Below are positions 26,239 to 33,439 of a stretch of DNA of 64,000 bases, one piece after another. A program made the position numbers and the translations under genes. The notes below the pieces were generated by a model. The model worked only from the letters and a program-made list of their open reading frames with translations, was not told the DNA's origin and did not search any database. Position 1 is the stretch's first letter, and every line of letters begins with the position of its first letter. This stretch comes from Chryseobacterium suipulveris (GTDB taxonomy: Bacteria; Bacteroidota; Bacteroidia; Flavobacteriales; Weeksellaceae), in NCBI RefSeq assembly GCF_022811685.1, contig NZ_CP094532.1:2956501-3020500 (forward strand), written 5' to 3'.

Positions 26239-28095
26239 ATGGAAAATATGGGCAACACAGGATTTTCATTTGATTTACCAAAAGGAAATTCATCAATAAT
26301 AAAGGTAATTGGTGTCGGCGGCGGCGGAAACAACGCGTTGAAACACATGTACGAAAGAGGAATTCACGGAGTAGATTTCGTGATCTGCAATACCGATGCG
26401 CAGACTTTGGACAACAATCCGGTTTCAAACAAAGTTCAATTGGGAATCACCATGACAGAAGGACTCGGCGCAGGAGCTGATCCCGATGTTGGTGAAAAAG
26501 CAGCAATTGAAAGCATCGAAGAGATTAAAGCCGCGATGGGACAAAACACCAAAATGGTTTTCATTACCGCAGGAATGGGAGGTGGAACAGGAACCGGAGC
26601 TGCACCTGTAATTGCGAAAATCGCGAAGGAAATGGGAATTCTCACTGTGGGAATTGTGACTGTTCCGTTCAGTTTTGAGGGAAAAAGAAGATTGGAACAG
26701 GCAGAAGTGGGACTCGAAAAACTGAGAAATAATGTCGATTCACTGATTGTCATTAATAACGACAAACTTCGACAACAGTTCGGAAACCTTGGTTTCAAAT
26801 CAGGATTCTCGAAAGCGGACGAAGTTTTGACCAACGCTGCAAAAGGAATGGCAGAAGTAATTACGGGATATTTCGACGTTAACATCGACTTCCGTGATGC
26901 GAAATCGGTACTACAAAATTCAGGTACCGCATTGATGTCGAACGGAATTGCTTCCGGCGAAAACAAGGCGGAAGAAGCGGTGAAAAAAGCACTCGATTCC
27001 CCATTGTTGAACGACAACAAAATAACCGGCGCGAAAAACGTACTCCTTTTGATCAGAAGTGGTTCCGAAGAAGTTACGATGGACGAAATCGGAGTGATTA
27101 TGGACCACATCCAGAAAGAGGCAGGAAACACCGCGGATATTATTTTCGGGGTTGGAACAGATGAGGAACTCGGCGATTCCGTAAGCGTTTTGGTGATTGC
27201 GACAGGTTTTGCAAAAGACCATCACAAACATTCAGGACCGACTGAAACTATCAAGTTTTCACTTTCGGATTCTTTAGAAAGACCAGTGAAAAAAGAATCT
27301 CCGTTTAAACAAAACGTGGAAAGAGAGGAAATCAAAAGAGAAGATTTCGCAACAAAAAGCTTGTTCGTTCTCGATGACGAGGAAGATTTGAACACTCCTG
27401 AATTCAAGGTAAAAACCGTTGAAAAGAAAACTGTCGTAGAAGTAGAAAAACCTGCAGAAATAAAATTCTTCGATTTGGAAGAACCGGTTGAAGAAGAAGT
27501 AAAGCTAATTCAGAAATACGTGATCGACGAGGAGGAAACTACTGCAGAACTTGATCTTTTCTCTTATGAAGAAGATTTGTACGAAGAACCTGCATCTCAG
27601 TCATTCACCTTCGAAACAGAAGATAAGAAACAGGAAACTCCACTTGAAAACAAAACCTCTTTCTCTGAAGAGAAGCCAATAGAATTCAGTTTTTTCGTAA
27701 ACGAACCGATTGAGGAGCCGAAAGTTGAAACACCTCAACCAAAAGCTGCGACCCAACCTGAACCGGTTCAGAAAATTGAGCCAAAGGTGGAAGAAAAAAT
27801 CGCTCAACCCAAAGAAGAATCCGTAAAGTTTGAGGTAGAAGAAGACTTCACCTTCATCAGCAAAAGTTCCAGCGACAAAGTTGCGGAGCGTAGAAACAAG
27901 CTGAAAGAATTCAACTCGAGATACCAAAACTTCGAACAGGAAAACGATTTCGAAACTGTTCCGGCGTTCAGAAGAAAAAATATTTCCATCGGTCACGAAA
28001 ACGCTTCTGAGCAGAGAATCAACACCTTCCTTTCCGAAAACGACGGAAAAATGCAGGTGAGAGAGAACAGGTTTTTGAATAAAGACGTGGACTAA
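26239..28095 (+). CDS. ftsZ: Cell-division GTPase FtsZ with extended C-terminal linker
   Basis: FtsZ forms the cytokinetic ring. The tubulin signature GGGTGTGAAPVIAK lies near residue 115, with IGVGGGGNNALKHM near residue 24. The T7 catalytic loop (NIDFRDAKSVL) is near residue 215. The GTPase core ends near residue 330. The remaining 290 residues form an acidic, Glu/Val/Pro-rich linker, giving 618 residues against about 380 in E. coli. A motif resembling the conserved FtsA-binding peptide (TVPAFRRKNI, residues 573-582) lies before the end and is followed by 36 more residues rather than closing the protein. Confidence 0.97.
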   Translation: MENMGNTGFSFDLPKGNSSIIKVIGVGGGGNNALKHMYERGIHGVDFVICNTDAQTLDNNPVSNKVQLGITMTEGLGAGADPDVGEKAAIESIEEIKAAMGQNTKMVFITAGMGGGTGTGAAPVIAKIAKEMGILTVGIVTVPFSFEGKRRLEQAEVGLEKLRNNVDSLIVINNDKLRQQFGNLGFKSGFSKADEVLTNAAKGMAEVITGYFDVNIDFRDAKSVLQNSGTALMSNGIASGENKAEEAVKKALDSPLLNDNKITGAKNVLLLIRSGSEEVTMDEIGVIMDHIQKEAGNTADIIFGVGTDEELGDSVSVLVIATGFAKDHHKHSGPTETIKFSLSDSLERPVKKESPFKQNVEREEIKREDFATKSLFVLDDEEDLNTPEFKVKTVEKKTVVEVEKPAEIKFFDLEEPVEEEVKLIQKYVIDEEETTAELDLFSYEEDLYEEPASQSFTFETEDKKQETPLENKTSFSEEKPIEFSFFVNEPIEEPKVETPQPKAATQPEPVQKIEPKVEEKIAQPKEESVKFEVEEDFTFISKSSSDKVAERRNKLKEFNSRYQNFEQENDFETVPAFRRKNISIGHENASEQRINTFLSENDGKMQVRENRFLNKDVD

Positions 28096-28096
28096 T

Positions 28097-28172
28097 TTAG
28101 CAATGTAGCAATTTACCAATGTAACAATCGGTTGTGATTGGTACATTGCTACATTTTCATATTGTTACATTT
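28097..28172. repeat. Convergent short-word repeat between ftsZ and yqeY
   Basis: Words of the type AGCAATGTAGCAATTTACCA run from 28099, and their inverse, ATTGGTACATTGCTACATTT, runs from 28138. The two halves could fold into an imperfect hairpin. No coding potential is seen. Confidence 0.5.
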
Positions 28173-28178
28173 AGAAAA

Positions 28179-28625
28179 ATGAGTTTAGAAAACACCATCA
28201 ACGACGCGATAAAAACCGCGATGAAAGAGAAAGACAAAGTTGCCCTTGATTCTCTACGTGCGGTGAAATCGCAGATTTTGTTACTGAAAACCGAGGCGAA
28301 AGGTGCAGAAGTTTCCGCAGAGCAGGAAATTGCCATCTTGCAGCGGATGATCAAGCAGCGAAAAGATTCTTTCGAACAGTTCGCTGCGCAGGGACGAAAC
28401 GATTTGGCAGAAGTAGAAGACGCACAGATGAAAGTCATCGAAAAGTTTTTGCCAAAACAGCTTTCACCTGAAGAACTGGAAGCAGAAATCAAGAATATCA
28501 TTTCAGAAGTAGGCGCAGAAAGTATCAAGGATTTAGGAAAAGTGATGGGAACAGCTTCCAAAGCTTTAGCCGGAAAATCCGACGGAAAGTCAATTTCGGA
28601 AATGGCGAAAAAGCTGCTTTCATAA
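28179..28625 (+). CDS. GatB/YqeY domain-containing protein
   Basis: This 148-residue protein is a stand-alone YqeY-like domain, related to the tail domain of the aspartyl/glutamyl-tRNA amidotransferase subunit GatB. Its function is unproven. Motifs are LENTINDAIKTAMKEKDKVALDSLRAVKS at the N-terminus and the C-terminal helical bundle KDLGKVMGTASKALAGKSDGK. The ATG at 28179 is preferred; the in-frame upstream start at 28134 lies within the intergenic repeat. It closes the dcw run and is followed by a strong hairpin at 28764. Confidence 0.92.
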   Translation: MSLENTINDAIKTAMKEKDKVALDSLRAVKSQILLLKTEAKGAEVSAEQEIAILQRMIKQRKDSFEQFAAQGRNDLAEVEDAQMKVIEKFLPKQLSPEELEAEIKNIISEVGAESIKDLGKVMGTASKALAGKSDGKSISEMAKKLLS

Positions 28626-28722
28626 GTACGAAATACCCTGCCTGTCGGCATACAGGGAAGTACGAAGTACGAAAAACATTGAGTTTTTTAGTTTCGTAAT
28701 TCTATTTTCGTAATTCTTTAAT
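28624..28722. repeat. AAGTACGAA tract with nested palindrome
   Basis: Copies of AAGTACGAA flank the palindrome CCCTGCCTGTCGGCATACAG (28636-28655), and after a 15-base spacer the tract continues in inverse form as TTTCGTAATTCT repeated twice. It lies in the yqeY 3' gap. Confidence 0.5.
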
Positions 28723-28763
28723 TAACTTGGGATATCCAACCTTTGCATATCGATTTGATTGTT

Positions 28764-28797
28764 GAAGCCCGGAACGTTTCTGTTCCGGGCTTCTTTT
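28764..28797 (+). terminator. Strong hairpin terminator after yqeY
   Basis: The perfect 12-bp arms GAAGCCCGGAAC and GTTCCGGGCTTC surround a six-base loop and are followed by TTTTAG. It separates the dcw run from the convergent T9SS gene. Confidence 0.8.
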
Positions 28798-28814
28798 AGT
28801 TATTTGGATTAAAT

Positions 28815-30059
28815 TTATTTCTTGATGATCGAGGCGTGGTAACTTCCAGACGAAGTTTTGATCACCATTCGATAATTTCCGGTTCGAAGCGAACTGATAT
28901 TGAGTTGGGTATCTTTTTGCTGAACAGGCTCGTTCATAATCAGTTTTCCTGACAAATCGTAAACTTCTATTGTAGAAATCAATTCATTTCCTTTAATATT
29001 GACAATGTCAACTGCAGGATTCGGATAAACCTGGAATCTCGACTGTTTCACATCCACCACCGAAAGTCCCACATTAATCGTTACCGGCGTTGCAGCACTT
29101 GTGCAGCCATTCACCGTTTGAGTTGCATAGTAAGTTGTTCCGTTCACAACTGGTGTAGTTGCAGGAATCGGGGTAGTTAAAGCCGCAGTGGCAAACCACG
29201 AAATATTTTGGCCCGTAATCACTACATTCGATAAGGTAGAACCCGCCGGAAGTGTTTGTGGAGAACTCGCAACAGGAGCAGCAACTGTATTTACAGTCAC
29301 TAAAGATTCCACTCTTCCGCTTGCGCACGCAGGAAGCGGCGAAATCCTCCAGTTATAGAAGAAGTAGTAAACTGTATTGTTGGTATTGGAATTATTGATC
29401 GTACCTCCCGTAATGCTGCCAAAACTCCCCAATGAATACGGAAAAGCATTTCCAGACAAATCCCTGATCAGAACTGGTGACGAGCTTGCAACAAGTTTAT
29501 AAGAATTTCCGCCGGTCACCGAAAAATTAATGGGGATCGTAACTTTTAAAGGAGCTGAAGCCGTTCCACCGGAAGGTATCGTCACTGTTTTCTCGGTAAT
29601 GATGGCATAACTCGCATCGAGTAATTTGATTACCATGTTTCCGCCGGTTCCTGCGCCGTACACATCAACTGTTTCAATCAGGAAATCACTGTTCGCCGTA
29701 AAAGCCAGTCCCCACGGAGAACTTGCGGTCACGACAGAAGAGGTTCCTGTTCCAGATGGAGATACTTTTCCCCCATTTGTTGGGGTGGCTCCATTCGAAT
29801 AATTATAAGATTCCACCCAGTACGAGGTGTTTGCTGAAAGAGCCGGCGTTGTATAAGTCGTTCCCATAGCAATCGGATCGGTTGCCGTTTGCGACGAATA
29901 CCATTTTACAACCTGTCCATCTGTGGTTGCATTAAGCGTAGCAGAAGTTCCTGCACAAACTGTTGGCGAATTCACCGAAATAGTCGGTGTGGTGCAAGCT
30001 TGTCCGTTAATCTGGATTAAACCGACGGTTGCGGCAAGCAAGAAATAGAGTTTTTTCAT
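28815..30059 (-). CDS. Secreted Ig-like protein with T9SS sorting domain
   Basis: This 414-residue protein has a signal peptide (MKKLYFLLAATVGLIQING) and then an Ig/PKD-like domain (ISVNSPTVCAGTSATLNA...), with the YWVESYNY motif seen in Bacteroidota surface proteins. A beta-rich middle domain (near residues 110-240) follows, then a second Ig-like domain (QTLPAGSTLSNVVITGQNI...). The C-terminal T9SS type A sorting domain starts at RFQVYPNPAVDIVNI and ends in SIIKK. I use the ATG at 30059 because it opens the signal peptide; the longer frame adds only upstream sequence. It is probably a cell-surface or secreted adhesin-like protein. No enzymatic motif is visible. Confidence 0.88.
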   Translation of the reverse strand: MKKLYFLLAATVGLIQINGQACTTPTISVNSPTVCAGTSATLNATTDGQVVKWYSSQTATDPIAMGTTYTTPALSANTSYWVESYNYSNGATPTNGGKVSPSGTGTSSVVTASSPWGLAFTANSDFLIETVDVYGAGTGGNMVIKLLDASYAIITEKTVTIPSGGTASAPLKVTIPINFSVTGGNSYKLVASSSPVLIRDLSGNAFPYSLGSFGSITGGTINNSNTNNTVYYFFYNWRISPLPACASGRVESLVTVNTVAAPVASSPQTLPAGSTLSNVVITGQNISWFATAALTTPIPATTPVVNGTTYYATQTVNGCTSAATPVTINVGLSVVDVKQSRFQVYPNPAVDIVNIKGNELISTIEVYDLSGKLIMNEPVQQKDTQLNISSLRTGNYRMVIKTSSGSYHASIIKK

Positions 30060-30272
30060 ATCTAAGATTTTTTTGTTAACGTAGTCAAATTTACGAGCTA
30101 TTATCAAATCAAAAATATTTTTCTACATTATTAATGTAAAATTTATGAAACATGCTAATCCTCTGGTAATAATACAAATCTACAGCAAACATAATATGTC
30201 AAAATGTCAAAATATAAGATAATGGAATGATTTTGATAAAAAGTATCCATAGCGTTTCATTTTTTTATTGCT

Positions 30273-30280
30273 TAAATTTG
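30273..30280 (+). promoter_or_regulatory. Candidate -7 promoter element of the bacilliredoxin gene
   Basis: TAAATTTG matches TAnnTTTG and lies 60 bases before the ATG; a weak TTTC sits at the -33 place. Confidence 0.4.
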
Positions 30281-30339
30281 CATTTTATAAAAAGGAAACG
30301 AAACTCAAACTTAAAACCTCAAACTTAAAACTTATATAT

Positions 30340-30750
30340 ATGTATCCAGAAGAATTAGTAATGCCGATGAAGCATGAACTTACCGATAAAGGATTCCAGG
30401 ATTTAACCACTCCTGAACAGGTTGCAGAAGCGATCAAAAAAGACGGCACTACCCTTTTGATGATAAATTCTGTTTGCGGATGTGCAGCGGGAGCAGCAAG
30501 ACCAGGTGTAATTTATTCATTGACCGGCGACAAAAAACCTGAAAACCTCATCACCGTTTTTGCCGGTTATGACGGTGACGCCGTTGTGGAAGCAAGAAAA
30601 TTCTTGGCACCTTTCCCGCCAAGTTCACCTTGTGTCGCGCTTTTCAAGGATGGCGAGTTAGTTCACATGCTCGAGAGACACCACATCGAAGGAAATCCGG
30701 CAGGAGCAATCGCTGCAAACTTGCAGGCAGCTTACGACGAATACTGCTAA
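30340..30750 (+). CDS. Bacilliredoxin of the BrxA/BrxB family
   Basis: This 136-residue protein matches the YphP/YqiW (BrxA/BrxB) family, thioredoxin-fold disulfide isomerase-like proteins. In Firmicutes they remove bacillithiol from proteins. The family CxC motif is present as SVCGCAAGAARPG (residues 48-60). MYPEELVMPMKHELT is the typical N-terminus, which fixes the ATG at 30340. Bacteroidota are not all bacillithiol producers, so a general protein-disulfide role is possible. The leader (30290-30335) contains AAACTTAAAAC words of the intergenic repeat type. Confidence 0.9.
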   Translation: MYPEELVMPMKHELTDKGFQDLTTPEQVAEAIKKDGTTLLMINSVCGCAAGAARPGVIYSLTGDKKPENLITVFAGYDGDAVVEARKFLAPFPPSSPCVALFKDGELVHMLERHHIEGNPAGAIAANLQAAYDEYC

Positions 30751-30770
30751 ACTAAAAATTTAGTTGAAAC

Positions 30771-30805
30771 AAAATTCCGCTCTTCATCGAGCGGAATTTT
30801 TTATT
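30771..30805 (+). terminator. Rho-independent terminator after the bacilliredoxin gene
   Basis: The perfect 12-bp arms AAAATTCCGCTC and GAGCGGAATTTT close over a six-base loop, and the T-run continues. It lies 21 bases after the stop codon. Confidence 0.9.
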
Positions 30806-30879
30806 GTCCAAAATTTTAAAAGAAAGGTGTTTTTTCTAAAAATAACCTGAATTCAGGTTAAATTATCTGTTTCTACTTG

Positions 30880-30957
30880 TTCTTTATCCTTGACTCTTGG
30901 CTCTTCCGACAACTATCGGAATTACTTGGCTCTTGGCTCTTTTTACTTGGCTCTTAA
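30880..30957. repeat. CTTGGCTCTT tract with nested palindrome
   Basis: Four to five copies of CTTGRCTCTT run before the rho stop codon and are interrupted at 30904-30921 by the palindrome TTCCGACAACTATCGGAA. The same palindrome type interrupts a different tract at 52287. Confidence 0.5.
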
Positions 30958-30960
30958 TAT

Positions 30961-32745
30961 CTACTTATTCATCGACATCAAGAACTCCTCATTATTAATG
31001 GTTCCCTTGATGCTCTTGTTCACAAATTCCATTGCCTCTACAGGATTCATATCTGCAAGATATTTTCGCAGGATCCACATTCTCTGTTGTGTGGTGTCAT
31101 CCAAAAGCAGGTCGTCTCTTCTGGTACTCGAAGCCACCAAATCGATCGCAGGATAAATCCTTTTGTTCGCAATCTTTCTGTCCAGCTGAAGTTCCATATT
31201 TCCCGTTCCTTTGAATTCCTCGAAAATCACCTCGTCCATCTTGGAGCCGGTGTCGATCAAAGCGGTTGCGATAATTGTTAATGAACCGCCACCTTCGATA
31301 TTTCTTGCCGCTCCGAAAAATCTTTTTGGTTTGTGGAGTGCGTTTGCGTCAACACCTCCCGACAAAATCTTTCCTGATGCCGGAGTTACCGTATTGTAAG
31401 CTCTCGCCAAACGTGTAATCGAGTCGAGCAGGATCACCACATCGTGACCGCATTCCACCATTCTTTGCGCTTTGGAGAGGACGAGGTTTGCCACTTTCAC
31501 GTGCTTTTCTGCGGGTTCGTCGAACGTCGATGCGATTACTTCTGCATTCACGCTTCTTTCCATATCGGTTACTTCTTCCGGTCTTTCGTCGATGAGCAGG
31601 ATCATCATATACGCTTCCGGATGGTTGGCTGAAATGGAGTTTGCGATATCTTTCAGAAGCATGGTCTTACCTGTTTTCGGTTGTGCAACGATCATTGCTC
31701 GCTGTCCTTTTCCGATAGGGGTAAAGAGATCCACAATTCTTGTTGAGAGCGTAGAGTTTCTACCTGTCAAATTAAATTTTTCATCAGGAAAAAGCGGCGT
31801 CAAAAACTCGAAAGCCACTCTGTCTTTGATGAATTCCAGATCACGGCCGTTAACTTCTGTCGGCTTTAACAAAGAAAAATATTTCTCACCTTCTTTTGGT
31901 AAACGAACGATTCCTCTTACCGTGTCACCGGTTTTGAGTCCATAATTTCTAATCTGGTTGGTTGAAACATACACGTCATCAGGTGATGAGATGTACGAGA
32001 AATCCGATGAACGAAGGAATCCGTAGTTATCGGGAAGGATTTCGAGCACCCCCTCGATTGTTACCAAACCGTCGAAGTTGTATTCCTTTTTCGGTTCTTC
32101 AGCGGAATCGCTGTTTTGGTTTTGATTCTTATTCTGGTTCGGATTCTGATTTTTGTTCTGGTTTTTGTTTTGCTGGTTGCGGTTCTGGTTTCCTTGTTGG
32201 TTTCCGTTCTGGTGACCGTTTCCGTTTTGGTTTTGTGGGGTTCTGCTGTTTTCCGCAGTTTCAGTTTCCTTTTGTGGTTCAGAAACTTCTGTTGTTTCTG
32301 CAGTATTTTCAACTTGTGCTTCCGCCGATTTTGTTGGCTGAATCCGTTGTCTCTTCTTTTTTTGCTGGTTTGCGGAAGCCGGATTCGCAGCTGCTGTTTC
32401 TGCTTTTGGTTTCTCGGCTGGAACTTCTGCTACTGGCTCAGTTTCATTATTCTCGAAAGGAATTTCTGATGAAACCTCTGTTGGTTTTTCGGTTTTCTTT
32501 CTTGGCGCAGGTTTTTTCGGCGCAGGTTTCTTTATTTCAGGAGCGGTATTTTCTTCTGTATTCATAGGGGTTTCTGTGGCGTTGTAATAATCTTTTGCTA
32601 CTTTCGTGTTCGATGCCTGAAAGTCTAGAATCGCAAAGATTTTGTCATTATCGGTACTGTTTTTAGCCAGTTTAACGCCTAAATCTCTCGTAATTTTGGC
32701 CAAATCCGAAGCGGATTTCGACCTTAACGTTTCGATGTTGAACAT
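30961..32745 (-). CDS. rho: Transcription termination factor Rho with Asn/Gln-rich insertion
   Basis: Rho is a hexameric RNA translocase that ends transcripts. The Rho N-terminal domain is at residues 1-45 ([19 protein letters not shown]), and the RNA-binding cold-shock-like domain starts near [15 protein letters not shown] (residue 231). The ATPase core shows Walker A AQPKTGKT and [12 protein letters not shown], with the Q/R-loop regions further on. Between them lies an insertion of about 165 residues: a charged Lys/Pro/Glu part and then an Asn/Gln tract at residues 171-211, with little besides N, Q, G, K and H. In Bacteroides thetaiotaomicron an analogous disordered Rho insertion drives phase separation, so a similar role is plausible here. 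Confidence 0.96.
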   Translation of the reverse strand: MFNIETLRSKSASDLAKITRDLGVKLAKNSTDNDKIFAILDFQASNTKVAKDYYNATETPMNTEENTAPEIKKPAPKKPAPRKKTEKPTEVSSEIPFENNETEPVAEVPAEKPKAETAAANPASANQQKKKRQRIQPTKSAEAQVENTAETTEVSEPQKETETAENSRTPQNQNGNGHQNGNQQGNQNRNQQNKNQNKNQNPNQNKNQNQNSDSAEEPKKEYNFDGLVTIEGVLEILPDNYGFLRSSDFSYISSPDDVYVSTNQIRNYGLKTGDTVRGIVRLPKEGEKYFSLLKPTEVNGRDLEFIKDRVAFEFLTPLFPDEKFNLTGRNSTLSTRIVDLFTPIGKGQRAMIVAQPKTGKTMLLKDIANSISANHPEAYMMILLIDERPEEVTDMERSVNAEVIASTFDEPAEKHVKVANLVLSKAQRMVECGHDVVILLDSITRLARAYNTVTPASGKILSGGVDANALHKPKRFFGAARNIEGGGSLTIIATALIDTGSKMDEVIFEEFKGTGNMELQLDRKIANKRIYPAIDLVASSTRRDDLLLDDTTQQRMWILRKYLADMNPVEAMEFVNKSIKGTINNEEFLMSMNK

Positions 32746-32833
32746 AAATGTTACGTAAAAGGTGTGTTATATAAGTGAGTGTAAGTAAGAAAGTTAAGTC
32801 GGGCGACTTTTCTTATTTAGGTCATTTGTGATG

Positions 32834-32867
32834 CAAATCTACACCAAAAATTTAATATTGCAAAAAA
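32834..32867 (-). promoter_or_regulatory. Promoter of rho
   Basis: On the minus strand TTTTTTG and TAGATTTG are separated by about 19 bases, a good match to the Bacteroidota consensus (TTTG, then 19-20 bases, then TAnnTTTG). The rho ATG lies about 90 bases downstream, leaving a leader of roughly 80 nt. Confidence 0.6.
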
Positions 32868-32901
32868 TTATCGCTATTTTTGCAGGCAAGAATCCAGGGA
32901 G

Positions 32902-33291
32902 ATGCTACAAAGAATACAGACTGTATGGATATTTCTGGCGATTTTGGGAGCCGTTTTTCTGTTCGTTACCGGGCAGGATTTTTCTCTTTTCGGACCTACG
33001 CCGTTTATTTCTATCGCTTGTGTTGTTTTGGTTTTGTTTGGATTTATCAGTATCCTAAGTTATAAGGACAGAAAAAGACAGATCTTGCTGAATAACATCA
33101 GCATTTTCATAAACGTTTTGTTGCTCGGTTTATTGGCGTACTGGTTACTAACTTTATCCGGAGGAATTAATTTTCCTGAGAAGGGTATTGAGCCCATCTT
33201 TCCGTTAATATCAATAGTTAGTTTGCTCATTGCAAACATCTATATCCGGAAAGACGAGCGGCTCGTAAAATCTGTGGACCGACTCCGCTAA
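32902..33291 (+). CDS. DUF4293 family membrane protein
   Basis: This 129-residue protein begins MLQRIQTVWIFLA, the DUF4293 signature start. It has four membrane segments at about residues 8-25, 32-52, 63-85 and 98-117. The function is unknown. It diverges from rho across about 156 bp, an arrangement often seen in flavobacteria. A TATTTTTG at 32875-32882 could be its -7 promoter element. It ends 22 bases before a terminator that also precedes the ABC exporter. Confidence 0.88.
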   Translation: MLQRIQTVWIFLAILGAVFLFVTGQDFSLFGPTPFISIACVVLVLFGFISILSYKDRKRQILLNNISIFINVLLLGLLAYWLLTLSGGINFPEKGIEPIFPLISIVSLLIANIYIRKDERLVKSVDRLR

Positions 33292-33317
33292 ACTTACAAC
33301 GATTTTTTTTTGAGTGA

Positions 33318-33345
33318 AACAGTTCCGTGTGGGACTGTTTTTTTT
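33318..33345 (+). terminator. Rho-independent terminator after the DUF4293 gene
   Basis: AACAGTTCC and GGGACTGTT pair with one wobble around GTGT, followed by eight Ts. Confidence 0.85.
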
Positions 33346-33413
33346 GTTTGGTGAATTTCCAAATTTTCAAATTCTCAAATTTTTAAATCCCCTCCTTTTC
33401 CGTTCAAATTCCG

Positions 33414-33421
33414 TAATTTTG
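33414..33421 (+). promoter_or_regulatory. Candidate -7 promoter element of the ABC exporter gene
   Basis: TAATTTTG lies 19 bases before the ATG at 33440. A CAAATTnTCAAATT word tract fills the space further upstream (33359-33388); no clear -33 TTTG is seen. Confidence 0.4.
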
Positions 33422-33439
33422 CCGCTTAACCATCAACGG

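Noticed and set aside
26436..27131. 231-residue minus-strand ORF inside ftsZ
   Set aside because: Antisense to the conserved FtsZ core; no domain or start signal.
11514..28095. Missing murF taken as a deletion in the dcw cluster
   Set aside because: As I know Bacteroidota dcw clusters, murF lies elsewhere; the order here is otherwise complete and shows no scar.
28624..28722. Possible CRISPR array
   Set aside because: Units are about 9 bases, irregular, without spacers, and no cas gene is present.
31962..32567. Plus-strand ORF opposite the rho insertion
   Set aside because: It arises from the Asn/Gln codon repeats read in reverse; no family match.
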